A DNA stretch of 64,000 nucleotides from Actinoplanes sp. SE50/110 (lineage in GTDB: Bacteria; Actinomycetota; Actinomycetes; Mycobacteriales; Micromonosporaceae), in contig NZ_LT827010.1 in the NCBI RefSeq assembly GCF_900119315.1, positions 5,241,001-5,305,000 of the forward strand, read 5' to 3'. The translations under genes were made by a program, and so were the position numbers. Position 1 is the first letter of the stretch, and every line of letters begins with the position of its first letter. The notes below the pieces were generated by a model, which was not told where the DNA came from, did not search any database, and worked only from the letters and a program-made list of their open reading frames with translations. This document shows, piece by piece, positions 32,954-41,871 of this stretch.

Positions 32954-35623
32954 ATGCTGTTCGACCAGCTCCGCCGCCGCCGGCCGGTCGCGGCCCCGGC
33001 GGACTCCCCCGTCCAGGAGCTTCCCCGGTGGAAACTGACCCCGGAGCGGCGCGACCGCTACCGGCATGACGTGTTCGAGCAGGAACTGGACGAGGTGCTC
33101 GGCGCCGGCTCGCTGGCGGACGGCACCGTCTCCACCGACTTCCTGCGCCGCCGCTGCCTGCGCGAGCGTGACGCCCTCGGCACACCCGCGCAGGATGCCT
33201 GGCAGATCGTGGATCGCCGACTCGTCGACCGCGCGCGGGTCCGCGACCGGCTCGACGCCGGCGCCCTGATCGCCTACGAGTGGGCGTTCACCCCCGGCCT
33301 GCGCCGGCTCATCCTGTCCCTGGGCATGGCGCTGTGGCTCCTCGCCTTCGCCTACGCCGGCCCGGGTGAGCATCGCCTGGACTACGCCGACCCCGTGCTG
33401 CTGTGGGCGGCCGGGGTGCTCGTCACCGGCTCGGCGGCGGCTTCGATCGCCGAGTTCCGCGGCGTGCGCCACCCGGGCCTGTTCGTCACCCAGGCGTTCG
33501 CGACGGCGCTGGCGGCCGGGCTGACCGCGGTCGCCGGCATGCAGGTCAAGACCGTGGCGATCCAGCAGTCCGGGCTGGTGCCGGTCACCGTGGTGATGAT
33601 CACCACGGTGGTGCTGGCGGTCCTGCTGGTCGCCTTCCAATCCTGGGGACACGTCGACCGGCACTGGTCGACCGCGCGGCTGGCCGACCTCCGGGTCCCG
33701 GTCGTCACCGGCGCGATCCTGATCGGCCTGATCTCGCTGACCGCTCTCGGCACCATCCTGATCCTCGGCGCCGGGACGGCGAACCGGCGCCTCGACGTCG
33801 TCCGGCCGGAACTCTGGCTCGCCGTGCCCGGCAGCGTCATCCTGACGCTGAACCTGCTCGCCGGACTCTTCGGTTACTCCTCGACACCGTTCGAGATCGT
33901 CGACAGCCGCTGGCGGACCGCGGAACGGGAGTGGCGCGAGATGCTCCGCAACCGGATCCTGCTGCCGCTGCTGCGCCGGATGGTCAACGACGCGAGGCCG
34001 TCGTACGACACCACCCTCTACGTGACCCGGCCGCATGGGCTCAGCCAGGCGTTCGACCCGATCTACGAGGTGCCCACCAGGGCCCGGGAGCGGCTGGAGA
34101 AGATCCTCACGATGCTGCCCGGCGGCAGTGTCGGCCTGGCCGGGCCGCGCGGCGTCGGCAAGTCGACGATCCTGGCCTCGTTCTGCGAGCACCGCGCCGA
34201 ATCCGCCGGCACCATCCGGGTCCTGGTCTCCGCCCCCGTCGACTACGCGCCCCGCGACTTCCTGCTGCACCTGTACGCGCAGATCTGCCGCGCCGCCCTC
34301 GGCCTGCACGACGGACACCGGCCGCCGCCGGACCCGATCCACTGGCTGTCCGCCCGCCGCCCGCTCTGGGCCGGCTCGCTGCTGGCCGGCCTCACCGGCG
34401 CCGCCGGGCTGGGCATCCTGATCCTCAGCGGCAGCCAGTACCGGCTGGGCACCAGCCAGATCATCGCGGTCATCATGCTGCTGGTCGCCACCGGCCTCGG
34501 CGCACATCTGGCCGCCCGCCGCGCGCCGCGGCCGAGCTCCGGTTACGCCCCCGAGGACACCCTGCGGGACGCGGCGCTGGAACGGCTGCGCGAGATCGAA
34601 TACCAGCAGAGCATCGCCGGCGAATACTCCGGCGCCGTCAAGGTGGTGCCGGCCGGGCTGGAGTCGTCACTCAAACGCTCGACCGGTTTCGTCCGGCAAC
34701 AGCTGAGCCTGCCCGAGATCGTCGACTCGCTGCGGCGGTTCCTGAAGCTGGCGGCCGCGCAGCCCCGGCCGGCCGGCGGCCCGGCCCTGGTGATCGGGAT
34801 CGACGAGCTCGACAAGATCGAGGACGAGACGCGCGCGCAGCAGTTCCTCAACGACATCAAGAGCATCTTCGGGGTGGCCGGCTGCCACTTCCTGGTGTCG
34901 GTGTCGGAGGACGCGATGGCCTCGTTCGAGCGGCGCGGCCTGCCGTTCCGCGACGTGTTCGACAGCGCCTTCGACGAGATCGCCAGCATCCCCTACCTGG
35001 CCTTCAAGGAGAGTTCGGACCTGGTCGGCCGGCGCACCACGGAGATCCCGATTCCGTTCAAGGGACTCGCCTTCTGCCTCTCCGGCGGCCTGCCCCGCGA
35101 CCTGATCCGGGCCGCCCGCACCATGGTGGAGATCTCCGAGAAGGGCAGCCGGGACCTGCCCGCCATCGCCGCCCGGCTGGTGGCCCGGGACCTGACCGGC
35201 AAGGCGGACGCGGTCGCCGCCGCGATCCGCAAGGTCGACGCCGAACCGGCCACCTCCCGGCTGATGCTCTGGTGCCGTGCGATCGCCGGCCGGATCGCCG
35301 ACGACGGCGACTTCACCGCGGCGATGGACGATCTGAAATGCATCGACATGTGGGGCCGTGAGGAGGCGAACCGGGCGGCGCTGCGCCGCCTGGCCCGGGA
35401 GATCACCGCGTACGCCTACTACTGCCGCACCCTGGTCGGCTTCTTCGCCCTGCCGCAGTCCGCCGGCATCCTGGCCGCTTACGACGAGCTGGCCGCGATC
35501 CGCCGGGCGATGGCCGCGAACCCGCTGGTCGGCTGGACGCTGACCAGCGAGTTCCGGCAGCGCCGCCGGATGCCCGAGGTGTATCCGCCGGACGCGCTGA
35601 CCGTGCTTCCGGCCAAGGTCTAG
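32954..35623 (+). CDS. Large membrane P-loop NTPase, unknown role
   Basis: 889 aa. Acidic/basic N-terminus (1-110), five or six membrane spans (about 115-320), a P-loop GPRGVGKST (about 397), two further spans (about 475-520), then Walker B VIGIDELDKIED and an AAA/STAND-like lid region with Arg residues. Membrane anchorage with an internal NTPase resembles KAP-like or STAND-type proteins but I could not fix the family. ATG 32954 has a poor ribosome site. It follows the efflux gene by 64 bases and could share its transcript. Possible roles include envelope stress or defence; no evidence decides. Confidence 0.75.
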   Translation: MLFDQLRRRRPVAAPADSPVQELPRWKLTPERRDRYRHDVFEQELDEVLGAGSLADGTVSTDFLRRRCLRERDALGTPAQDAWQIVDRRLVDRARVRDRLDAGALIAYEWAFTPGLRRLILSLGMALWLLAFAYAGPGEHRLDYADPVLLWAAGVLVTGSAAASIAEFRGVRHPGLFVTQAFATALAAGLTAVAGMQVKTVAIQQSGLVPVTVVMITTVVLAVLLVAFQSWGHVDRHWSTARLADLRVPVVTGAILIGLISLTALGTILILGAGTANRRLDVVRPELWLAVPGSVILTLNLLAGLFGYSSTPFEIVDSRWRTAEREWREMLRNRILLPLLRRMVNDARPSYDTTLYVTRPHGLSQAFDPIYEVPTRARERLEKILTMLPGGSVGLAGPRGVGKSTILASFCEHRAESAGTIRVLVSAPVDYAPRDFLLHLYAQICRAALGLHDGHRPPPDPIHWLSARRPLWAGSLLAGLTGAAGLGILILSGSQYRLGTSQIIAVIMLLVATGLGAHLAARRAPRPSSGYAPEDTLRDAALERLREIEYQQSIAGEYSGAVKVVPAGLESSLKRSTGFVRQQLSLPEIVDSLRRFLKLAAAQPRPAGGPALVIGIDELDKIEDETRAQQFLNDIKSIFGVAGCHFLVSVSEDAMASFERRGLPFRDVFDSAFDEIASIPYLAFKESSDLVGRRTTEIPIPFKGLAFCLSGGLPRDLIRAARTMVEISEKGSRDLPAIAARLVARDLTGKADAVAAAIRKVDAEPATSRLMLWCRAIAGRIADDGDFTAAMDDLKCIDMWGREEANRAALRRLAREITAYAYYCRTLVGFFALPQSAGILAAYDELAAIRRAMAANPLVGWTLTSEFRQRRRMPEVYPPDALTVLPAKV

Positions 35624-35632
35624 GTATACCTA
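35621..35632. promoter_or_regulatory. TAGGTATACCTA perfect palindrome
   Basis: A 12-base palindrome that begins with the stop codon of the NTPase gene and lies about 100 bases before the small coupled ORF. AT-rich compared with surroundings, so possibly a regulator site. Confidence 0.3.
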
Positions 35633-35730
35633 TCCCGGCCTGAGCTGCGAAGATACGCATCCCGCTGTCGATGTGGGCACCGCGTCCGGACGGCGAGCAT
35701 GGGTCTGTCGGCAAGCGAGGGAGACAGACC

Positions 35731-35925
35731 ATGTTGTTCCATCCGTTCATGATGCTGGGACTGGCCCGGGAGCGGCGGCACGAGCTGATCGCCGAGGCGG
35801 ACCGGGAGCGGCTGCTGGCCGCGGCCCGGCGGTCCCGGAGGGCGGGAAAACGCGGCGCGGTGCGCGGGCGGCCCGCCGGTACGCTTTCGGCGTGCGAACC
35901 TTCCGTGGCGGTGCCAGCCCGGTGA
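35731..35925 (+). CDS. Small basic protein coupled to LAL regulator
   Basis: 64 aa. ATG 35731 has GAGGGAG eight bases upstream. Sequence begins MLFHPFMMLGLARERRHELI with a following Ala/Arg/Glu helix. Small actinobacterial proteins with this kind of start are common but uncharacterised. Its stop TGA overlaps the next start (GTGATG at 35922), so translation of the regulator is likely coupled to it. Confidence 0.55.
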   Translation: MLFHPFMMLGLARERRHELIAEADRERLLAAARRSRRAGKRGAVRGRPAGTLSACEPSVAVPAR

Positions 35926-38627
35926 TGGTCGGGCGCGAGCGCGAGCTGCGCCGCCTGGCCCAGCTCGCCGCCGCCCGGGAACCGGCCGTCGCGGTGATCG
36001 CCGGCGAGCCCGGCATCGGCAAGACCCGGCTGGTGCAGGAGCTGCTGGCCACCCTGCCACCGGAGACGGTGGTGCTGGTCGGGCAGGCCGAGCCCGGCTC
36101 CCTGTCCCGGCCCTACGAGGTGCTGCTCGACGCGATCGACGGCCGGCCCGAAGTGGACGAGGACCAGCTGGCCGCGCTCGCCGATCCGCGGCGCAGCCCG
36201 GTGCAACGGCTGCACACCGGCCTGGCGATCGTCGCGGACCTGATCGGCGACTCGCCCGCGGTGATCGTCTTCGAGGATCTGCACTGGGCCGACTCGGAGA
36301 GCGCGGCGCTGTTCGAGCGGATCGCCGACCAGCACGGCCCGCGGTTGCTGATCGGGACGTATCGGCCGGGTGACGTGACCCGCCGGCAGCCCGTGGCGAG
36401 CCTGCTGGCGCAGTTGGAGCGCCGGCATGCGGTGACCCACGTACGGCTGGATCGGTTGTCCCCGGCGCAGACCGCGGCCCTGCTCGCGGCCGCGACCGGG
36501 GCCCCGGCGCCGCTGCGCGCCGCGACCGCGTTGCACCATCGCACCGGCGGCAACCCGTTCTTCCTGGAGGAGCTTTTGAGAGCCCTGCCGGGGTACGACG
36601 TGGAGGGCCTCGTCGAGCAACCGCTGCCGTGGAGCCTCGCCGATGTGTTGCGCCGTCAGGTCGACGACCTCGACCCGGTGAGTCACCGGATCGTCGAGGC
36701 GGCCACCGTGCTGGGCCACCGCATCCCGTTCGACCTGCTGGCCGACGTCACCGGGGCCGACGAGGACGAGCTGATCCGGGTGCTGCGCGACCTGGTGACC
36801 CGCGGGGTGCTGGTCGAGTCGGGCGACGACGAGTTCGCCTTCCGGCACGCGCTGCTGCGCGAGGCGATCGCCGACCAGATGCTGAGCCGCCAGCGCCGCC
36901 GGCTGCACGAGGCCGCCCTGGACAGTCTGCTGCGCGGCGGCGGCTCCGACCCGGCCATGGTGGCCCACCACGCGCGCGGCGCCGGCCGCTACGACGACCT
37001 GGTCCAGGCCGCCCGCGACGGCGCCGGGCTGTACCTGTCGATCGGCTCGGCGTATCAGGCGTTGCAGCTGGCCGAGATGGGGCTCGACGAGGTGCCCGAC
37101 GATCCGGGCCTGCTGGCCTCCGCGGCCCGCGCGGCGTGGCTGGCCGGCCTGCTCGACGACGCGCTGCGCTACGGCCGCCGATGGCGTGACCTGGCCACCA
37201 CCAGCTCGGACCGGGCCGAGTCGCTGTATCTGCTGGTCCGGATCGCCTGGGAGTCCCGCGACGCCGCCGAGATGCGCACCCTCACCGAGGCGATCGCAAC
37301 CCTGATCGCCCAGCTCCCGCCGGGCGCCGACCAGGCATGGGCGATGACCGCGATCGCCCAGTCGGCGTACCTGCGCGACGAACTCGACGACGCCCTGCTC
37401 TGGTGCGACCGTGCGCTGGCCCTGGCCGACGAATTCGAGCTGCCCGGGGTGCGCCTGGCGGCGCTGGTCGAGAAGGGCTCCACCCTCACCGAACGCCCGC
37501 AGACCGCCACCGAGGGCCGCGCCATGCTGTCCGGCCTGATCGACGACCTGGAGGCGGCCGGCGAATGGGTGCTGGCCGCCCGCGCCCTGGCCGCCCTGGT
37601 CGTCGGCGTCCCGCCCACCTCCCCGATCGAACACGCCGAAACCCTGGAACGGATGCGGATCGACGCCGAGCGCGCCGGCTTCGAGTCCCTGGCCGTCGCC
37701 ACGTACTACCAGGGGCGCGCCCGCCTGGCCCAGCGCGCCGGCGACCTGGACGCCGCGATCGCCGCCCTGGAGGAGGGCCGCGAGCAGGACATCGGGTATC
37801 GGCGGCGGGGCCGCTGGGCCGACTTCCACGCGGTGTTCCTGGCCGGTTTGTATCTGGAGGCCGGGCACCTGGACCGGGTCGAGCAGATCCTCGCCGACCT
37901 GCGCGAGCTGCCGAACAACCTGCCGACGGCGATCCCGGGTCTGACCTTCAACCTGGCCTGCCGACGGGGTGACCTGCCGGGCGCTTCGATGGCCCTGAAC
38001 GACCTGTTCGCCGCACTGGCCGGACAGTCCTGGCGCAGTGGTGAACAGGCGCACGACCTGGTGTCGGCGGCCTTGGAGCTGGGCCTGCCGGCGGAGCGGC
38101 TGGACGAGATGGTGGCGACCCTGCTGGACGCGGAGGTGTGGGACGCGTACCGGACGCTGGTCGACGCCCAGGTGGCGGAGGCACACGGCCGGCACGCTCT
38201 CGCCTTGGACGGCTACCTGTCGATCACCGATGCGCACATCCTGGGACCGGCCGCCCGCGGCACCGTCCACGTCGGCGCGGCCCGCTGCCTGCTCGCCGCC
38301 GGCCGCCCCGCCGAAGCCGAGGTCCACGCCAAGGCGGCGGCGACGGCCCTGTCCCGCTGGCACGGCTGGCGGGTGACCCGCCTGGACGAGGTCCGCGCCC
38401 GGCTCGGCATGACACCGGTCGACGCTTCCGCGGTGACCGGGCCGGCGGCACTGACCCCGCGCGAGCGCGAGGTGGCGGTCCTGATCAGCGACGGCCTGAC
38501 CAACACGGAGCTGGCCCGCCGCCTCTACATCTCCCCGAAGACGGCCGCCGTCCACGTCTCCAACATCCTGCGCAAACTGGGCGTCTCCTCCCGAACCGAG
38601 GTCGCCGACCTGGTCAACGGCACCTGA
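35925..38627 (+). CDS. LAL-family (LuxR) ATP-binding transcription activator
   Basis: 900 aa from ATG 35925; GTG 35892 would add 11 residues. N-terminal AAA/STAND module: P-loop GEPGIGKTRL and Walker B VIVFEDLHWAD. The middle is a long TPR-like helical array. The C-terminal LuxR HTH reads LTPREREVAVLISDGLTNTELARRL, then SPKTAAVHVSNILRKL. Such large ATP-binding regulators often activate carbohydrate or secondary-metabolite genes. The effector and targets are not evident. Upstream small ORF overlaps its start. Confidence 0.85.
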   Translation: MVGRERELRRLAQLAAAREPAVAVIAGEPGIGKTRLVQELLATLPPETVVLVGQAEPGSLSRPYEVLLDAIDGRPEVDEDQLAALADPRRSPVQRLHTGLAIVADLIGDSPAVIVFEDLHWADSESAALFERIADQHGPRLLIGTYRPGDVTRRQPVASLLAQLERRHAVTHVRLDRLSPAQTAALLAAATGAPAPLRAATALHHRTGGNPFFLEELLRALPGYDVEGLVEQPLPWSLADVLRRQVDDLDPVSHRIVEAATVLGHRIPFDLLADVTGADEDELIRVLRDLVTRGVLVESGDDEFAFRHALLREAIADQMLSRQRRRLHEAALDSLLRGGGSDPAMVAHHARGAGRYDDLVQAARDGAGLYLSIGSAYQALQLAEMGLDEVPDDPGLLASAARAAWLAGLLDDALRYGRRWRDLATTSSDRAESLYLLVRIAWESRDAAEMRTLTEAIATLIAQLPPGADQAWAMTAIAQSAYLRDELDDALLWCDRALALADEFELPGVRLAALVEKGSTLTERPQTATEGRAMLSGLIDDLEAAGEWVLAARALAALVVGVPPTSPIEHAETLERMRIDAERAGFESLAVATYYQGRARLAQRAGDLDAAIAALEEGREQDIGYRRRGRWADFHAVFLAGLYLEAGHLDRVEQILADLRELPNNLPTAIPGLTFNLACRRGDLPGASMALNDLFAALAGQSWRSGEQAHDLVSAALELGLPAERLDEMVATLLDAEVWDAYRTLVDAQVAEAHGRHALALDGYLSITDAHILGPAARGTVHVGAARCLLAAGRPAEAEVHAKAAATALSRWHGWRVTRLDEVRARLGMTPVDASAVTGPAALTPREREVAVLISDGLTNTELARRLYISPKTAAVHVSNILRKLGVSSRTEVADLVNGT

Positions 38628-38760
38628 ACCACCAGCGCCGTCACCAATCGGCGACCCTTTCCCGCCCCGGGAATCTGTCGATCATTTCCTGCAAGCGGTC
38701 GATGAGCTCGAATACCGCCAGCCGTAGCCGCTCGTCCGCCGGAGCGGGGCTTGGCGCTCA

Positions 38761-38990
38761 CACGGGATCCCGCTGACCGGCCCGCCCCGCGTCACCATCG
38801 AGGAGCGCCACAAACCGGATGATTTCCTCGGCCTGCGGATCATCCTGAAAGCCGGCACCGCGACGATCCGCGGTGAAGCCACCACCCGACTGACCGATGC
38901 TGAGGGCCTGGCCCGGTGGATGTCAGCCGCCGGCCCGGAGGCGGAGCACCAGCTCGTCCGCGTACCCGTGACGGCTCTCCTGCGCCGCGC
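38761..38990 (+). pseudogene. Gene remnant of unknown family
   Basis: Within the 380-base gap 38628-39007, one plus-strand frame without an ATG reads like protein: VTIEERHKPDDFLGLRIIL, then AGTATIRGEATTRLTDAEGL and ARWMSAAGPEAEHQLVRVPV. Codon third positions are GC-rich. A stop lies upstream near 38725 and the frame runs into the opposite methyltransferase gene, so both ends look lost. The rest of the gap shows nothing recognisable. Confidence 0.35.
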
Positions 38991-39007
38991 GGCGCCGCGC
39001 GGGCGGG

Positions 39008-39793
39008 TCAGCAGGCGGTCACGACCAGAGCGGCCATGTCGGCGCGCACCTCCCCGGTGCCGAACTTGTCGGTCAGAGCTGCACGCACGCTCTCGGTGAC
39101 CGCCGCCAGGTCGCCACCGCGGCTGACGATCTCGTGGCGGATCGGCGTGCCCTGGCAGAAGCCGATCGCCGCGTCGCCCGCGGAGGGCGAAACGCTCGGC
39201 AGCGAAACCGTCACCACATCCACCTCACCGAAGGCCGCCGCGCGCACCGCGTCGCGGATCGCCGTCGCGTCGTGATAGCCGTGCGGGACCCGCGATAGGA
39301 ACTGCGGCGGATCGTCGGGAAAGCAGTTCTGCAGCGCGGCCTCGACGGTGGCGGCGATCGGGCTGTCCTCGATGCGCTCCCAGACGTTGAACAGCAGCCC
39401 GCCCCCGGGGCGCAGAACCCGGCGCATTTCGGCGTAGGCGCGCGCCTTGTCCGGCAGGAACATGACGCCGAACTGGCAGCAGACCGCGTCGAAGCTGTCA
39501 TCGCCGAACGGCAGATTCTGGGCGTCGACCGCCTCGAACCGCACCCCGGCCGTCTCCCTGCGGGCGGCTGCCACGTCCAGCATGGCCTGGCTGAGGTCGG
39601 TGGCCACGATGACGGCATCAGGCAACGCCCGCGCCACCTCGGCCGTCACGATGCCCGTGCCGGCGGCGAGCTCGAGCACCCGGGAGGGAGACCGGTCGGC
39701 CAACCGGGACGCGAGGTCACGGGCGAACGGCTGGAACAGCAAAGGCCCCAGGTAGCGATCGTAGTTCGCGGGCACCGATCCGGCGAAATCCAT
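39008..39793 (-). CDS. SAM-dependent methyltransferase (UbiE/class I)
   Basis: 261 aa. ATG 39793 is preceded by GAAGG; a longer open frame upstream has no comparable signal. Motif I is VLELAAGTGIVTAEVA, motif II DLSQAMLD, post-I VRFEAVDAQNLPFGDDSFDAV, with a Gly-rich LRPGGGLLFNVW. Class I Rossmann methyltransferase; substrate unknown. The 39794-39970 stretch upstream contains short frames that look like fragments but nothing convincing. Confidence 0.85.
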   Translation of the reverse strand: MDFAGSVPANYDRYLGPLLFQPFARDLASRLADRSPSRVLELAAGTGIVTAEVARALPDAVIVATDLSQAMLDVAAARRETAGVRFEAVDAQNLPFGDDSFDAVCCQFGVMFLPDKARAYAEMRRVLRPGGGLLFNVWERIEDSPIAATVEAALQNCFPDDPPQFLSRVPHGYHDATAIRDAVRAAAFGEVDVVTVSLPSVSPSAGDAAIGFCQGTPIRHEIVSRGGDLAAVTESVRAALTDKFGTGEVRADMAALVVTAC

Positions 39794-39976
39794 GCCTTCA
39801 CCATATGCAGGCTCTGCTGCACCGAGCCTTTTCATCCTGCGTAGCGGTTGGCTTCGACGCGATGCAGGACGAGAAGGGCTTGCACGACCGCGGTGGCCCG
39901 GCGTGGACAGCAGCGGATCCAGCCACGGGATCGGCTGGAACACCTTCAACGCCATCTTCTGATCCCTGTCCACAAC

Positions 39977-40021
39977 ACACGCAACGGCGCCCGCCCGGTG
40001 AGGGCGGGCGCCGTTGCGTGT
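39977..40021. terminator. 20-bp perfect hairpin
   Basis: Arms 39977-39996 and 40002-40021 are perfectly complementary around GGTGA. It lies 8 bases past the stop of the membrane protein gene (minus strand). The longest perfect stem that I found in the window. Confidence 0.8.
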
Positions 40022-40029
40022 TCGTGGGC

Positions 40030-40584
40030 TCAGGCCTGCGGCGCCTGGTACGGGGCGTGCTGCCCGGCCTGCCACGCCGCGTACCGCTGGGCGGCCTGGT
40101 GGTACGCCGCCTGCGCGGCGGCGTCGAAGGCCGGGTGGGAGTTCGGGAAGTCCACCTGTGCTCCGTCGCGGGAGACCACGCCACCGGGCAGCATCCGGTA
40201 GGAGCCTCGGGCGAGGACGGCGGCACCGGCGAGGGCGACGACGAGGGCCAGCAGGACCACCGTCCCGAACGAGTCGCCGCGTGGGAACGCCAGGCTGATC
40301 GGGAGCACGGCGATCAGGCCGAGGCCGATGAGCAGCCGGTTCTTGTGCAGCTTGACGCACTCCGAGCAGAACGGCCAGGCCTGTGAGCGGACCTCTTTGC
40401 GGAGCGCCCAGACCACGATGAGGTACGGCAGCGCGCCGAAGAGGATCAGGATCAGGGCCCAGGCCGGCGGCTTGGACCAGAATTTGACCGGCTTCTGCAC
40501 GGCGGGGGCTTCTCCGTGCCGGGAGCAGACGGAGGGTACGCCGGAGCCGTCCGGCACCAGGCTGGACGGGATGGCAATGCTCAT
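40030..40584 (-). CDS. Two- or three-span membrane protein of unknown function
   Basis: 184 aa. Cys-containing cytoplasmic N-terminus (CSRHGEAPAVQKPVKFWSK), a span at about 42-62, a CSECVKLHKNR loop, then spans at about 84-125. The C-terminus is Ala/Gln/Tyr-rich (AAYHQAAQRYAAW). CSRH, then CSEC, could bind a metal. I recall similar proteins in Micromonosporaceae without assigned role. ATG 40584 with GAGG upstream. Confidence 0.65.
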   Translation of the reverse strand: MSIAIPSSLVPDGSGVPSVCSRHGEAPAVQKPVKFWSKPPAWALILILFGALPYLIVVWALRKEVRSQAWPFCSECVKLHKNRLLIGLGLIAVLPISLAFPRGDSFGTVVLLALVVALAGAAVLARGSYRMLPGGVVSRDGAQVDFPNSHPAFDAAAQAAYHQAAQRYAAWQAGQHAPYQAPQA

Positions 40585-40682
40585 GTGCGCCTCAAGGGTG
40601 ACCCGGCCCGGGGGCCGGAGTTGTTGATCTCGTCGGCGCGGGATGTTACCGGCCCGGCAGCTCCTTCCTCCACATGCGGCTT

Positions 40683-40693
40683 CGAAACTTTCG
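40683..40693. promoter_or_regulatory. CGAAACTTTCG palindrome upstream of xylan operon
   Basis: Perfect 11-base palindrome about 100 bases ahead of the operon promoter. It is followed by an imperfect repeat of TCGGAAC at 40691 and 40704. Similar GAAA-N-TTTC elements occur in streptomycete xylanase promoters (recalled family knowledge). It shares its core with the site at 10822. Confidence 0.55.
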
Positions 40694-40788
40694 GAACTTC
40701 AACTCGGAACCTTTCAATCAAACTACTGAACGGTTAAGTTTTACCAGCTCATCTAGCTGCTAAATTACCGGAGTGTTTCCGTAAGTTG

Positions 40789-40818
40789 TTGACACTGTGG
40801 AGCGGGCGCGCGAATACT
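40789..40818 (+). promoter_or_regulatory. TTGACA-18-AATACT promoter for xylan operon
   Basis: TTGACA at 40789-40794 and AATACT at 40813-40818, 18 bases apart, give a start near 40825 and a leader of about 55 bases. The preceding 200 bases are AT-rich, with an additional CAGCT-N5-AGCTG repeat at 40745-40759. Confidence 0.6.
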
Positions 40819-40879
40819 CACGCAGACAGGGATCGCTCACCGTCGATCCCGGAAGTCCCACTCCCCCGAAGGATTCGCC

Positions 40880-41869
40880 ATGCCCGACGCTCCCACGTCA
40901 TCCCGTCCCCGGGCCCGGCTCAAAGCCACCCTCGCCGCCGCCTGCACGGTGGTCGCCGCCGTCGCCGGCACCATGCTGGCCAGCAGCCCGGCGCACGCCG
41001 ACACCACCGTCAGCAGCAATCAGACCGGCACCAACAACGGCTATTACTACTCGTTCTGGAAGGACAGCGGCAACGTCAGCATGACCATGGGCGCCGGCGG
41101 TCAGTACAGCACCCAGTGGAGCAGCGTGAACAACTTCGTCGCCGGCAAGGGCTGGTCGACCGGGGCGCGCCGCGCGGTCTCCTACTCGGGGTCGTTCAAT
41201 CCGAGCGGCAACGCCTATCTTTCGCTGTACGGGTGGACCACCAGCCCGCTCGTCGAGTACTACATCGTCGACAACTGGGGCACCTACCGCCCGACCGGCA
41301 CCTACATGGGCACGGTGACCAGCGACGGCGGCACGTACGACATCTATCGCACGCAGCGCGTCAACCAGCCGTCGATCCAGGGCACGGCCACGTTCTACCA
41401 GTATTGGAGTGTCCGGCAGTCGAAGCGGACCGGCGGCACCATCACGACCGGCAACCATTTCGACGCCTGGGCGTCCAAGGGCATGAACCTCGGCACCTTC
41501 AACTACCAGATCCTGGCAACCGAGGGCTACCAGAGCAGCGGGAATTCGAACATCACCGTGGGCGGCACGGGCGGCAGCACCGGCGGGGGTGGAAGCACCG
41601 GCGGCGGGTGCACCGCCACGCTCTCCGCCGGCCAGCAGTGGAGTGACCGCTACAACCTCAACGTCACCGTCTCCGGGTCCAGCAACTGGACGGTCACGCT
41701 GAACATCCCGTCCCCGGCCAAGAGCATCGCCACCTGGAACACCGCGGCGAGTTACCCGAGCGCGCAGACCCTGGTCGCCAAGCCGAACGGCAGCGGCAAC
41801 ACCTTCGGCGTCACCATCCAGGCGAACGGGAACTGGACGTGGCCCAACGTTTCGTGCAGCGGGAGCTGA
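40880..41869 (+). CDS. GH11 endo-1,4-beta-xylanase with CBM2
   Basis: 329 aa. Signal peptide to about residue 40 (PAHA). GH11 jelly roll with nucleophile Glu in LVEYYIVDNWGTYRP and acid/base Glu in ILATEGYQSSG. A Gly/Ser/Thr linker (GGTGGSTGGGGSTGG) leads to a CBM2 with two Cys and exposed Trp residues (SAGQQWSDRYNLNV, then WTVTLNIPSPAK). It cuts xylan backbone outside the cell and binds cellulose or xylan. GAAGGA lies seven bases upstream of the ATG. First gene of a two-gene operon with the CE4 esterase. Confidence 0.92.
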   Translation: MPDAPTSSRPRARLKATLAAACTVVAAVAGTMLASSPAHADTTVSSNQTGTNNGYYYSFWKDSGNVSMTMGAGGQYSTQWSSVNNFVAGKGWSTGARRAVSYSGSFNPSGNAYLSLYGWTTSPLVEYYIVDNWGTYRPTGTYMGTVTSDGGTYDIYRTQRVNQPSIQGTATFYQYWSVRQSKRTGGTITTGNHFDAWASKGMNLGTFNYQILATEGYQSSGNSNITVGGTGGSTGGGGSTGGGCTATLSAGQQWSDRYNLNVTVSGSSNWTVTLNIPSPAKSIATWNTAASYPSAQTLVAKPNGSGNTFGVTIQANGNWTWPNVSCSGS

Positions 41870-41871
41870 CC

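Noticed and set aside
32873..34507. Minus-strand frame of 544 codons opposite the NTPase gene
   Set aside because: Asp/Gly/Gln-rich shadow of the plus-strand frame with no domain.
35403..38555. Very long minus-strand open frame (1050 codons) opposite the LAL regulator
   Set aside because: Gly/Arg/Gln/His-rich peptide without domains, created by the codon bias of the real plus-strand gene.
39794..39970. Transposase remnant upstream of the methyltransferase
   Set aside because: One minus-strand frame reads somewhat like a transposase C-terminus but it is too short to support.
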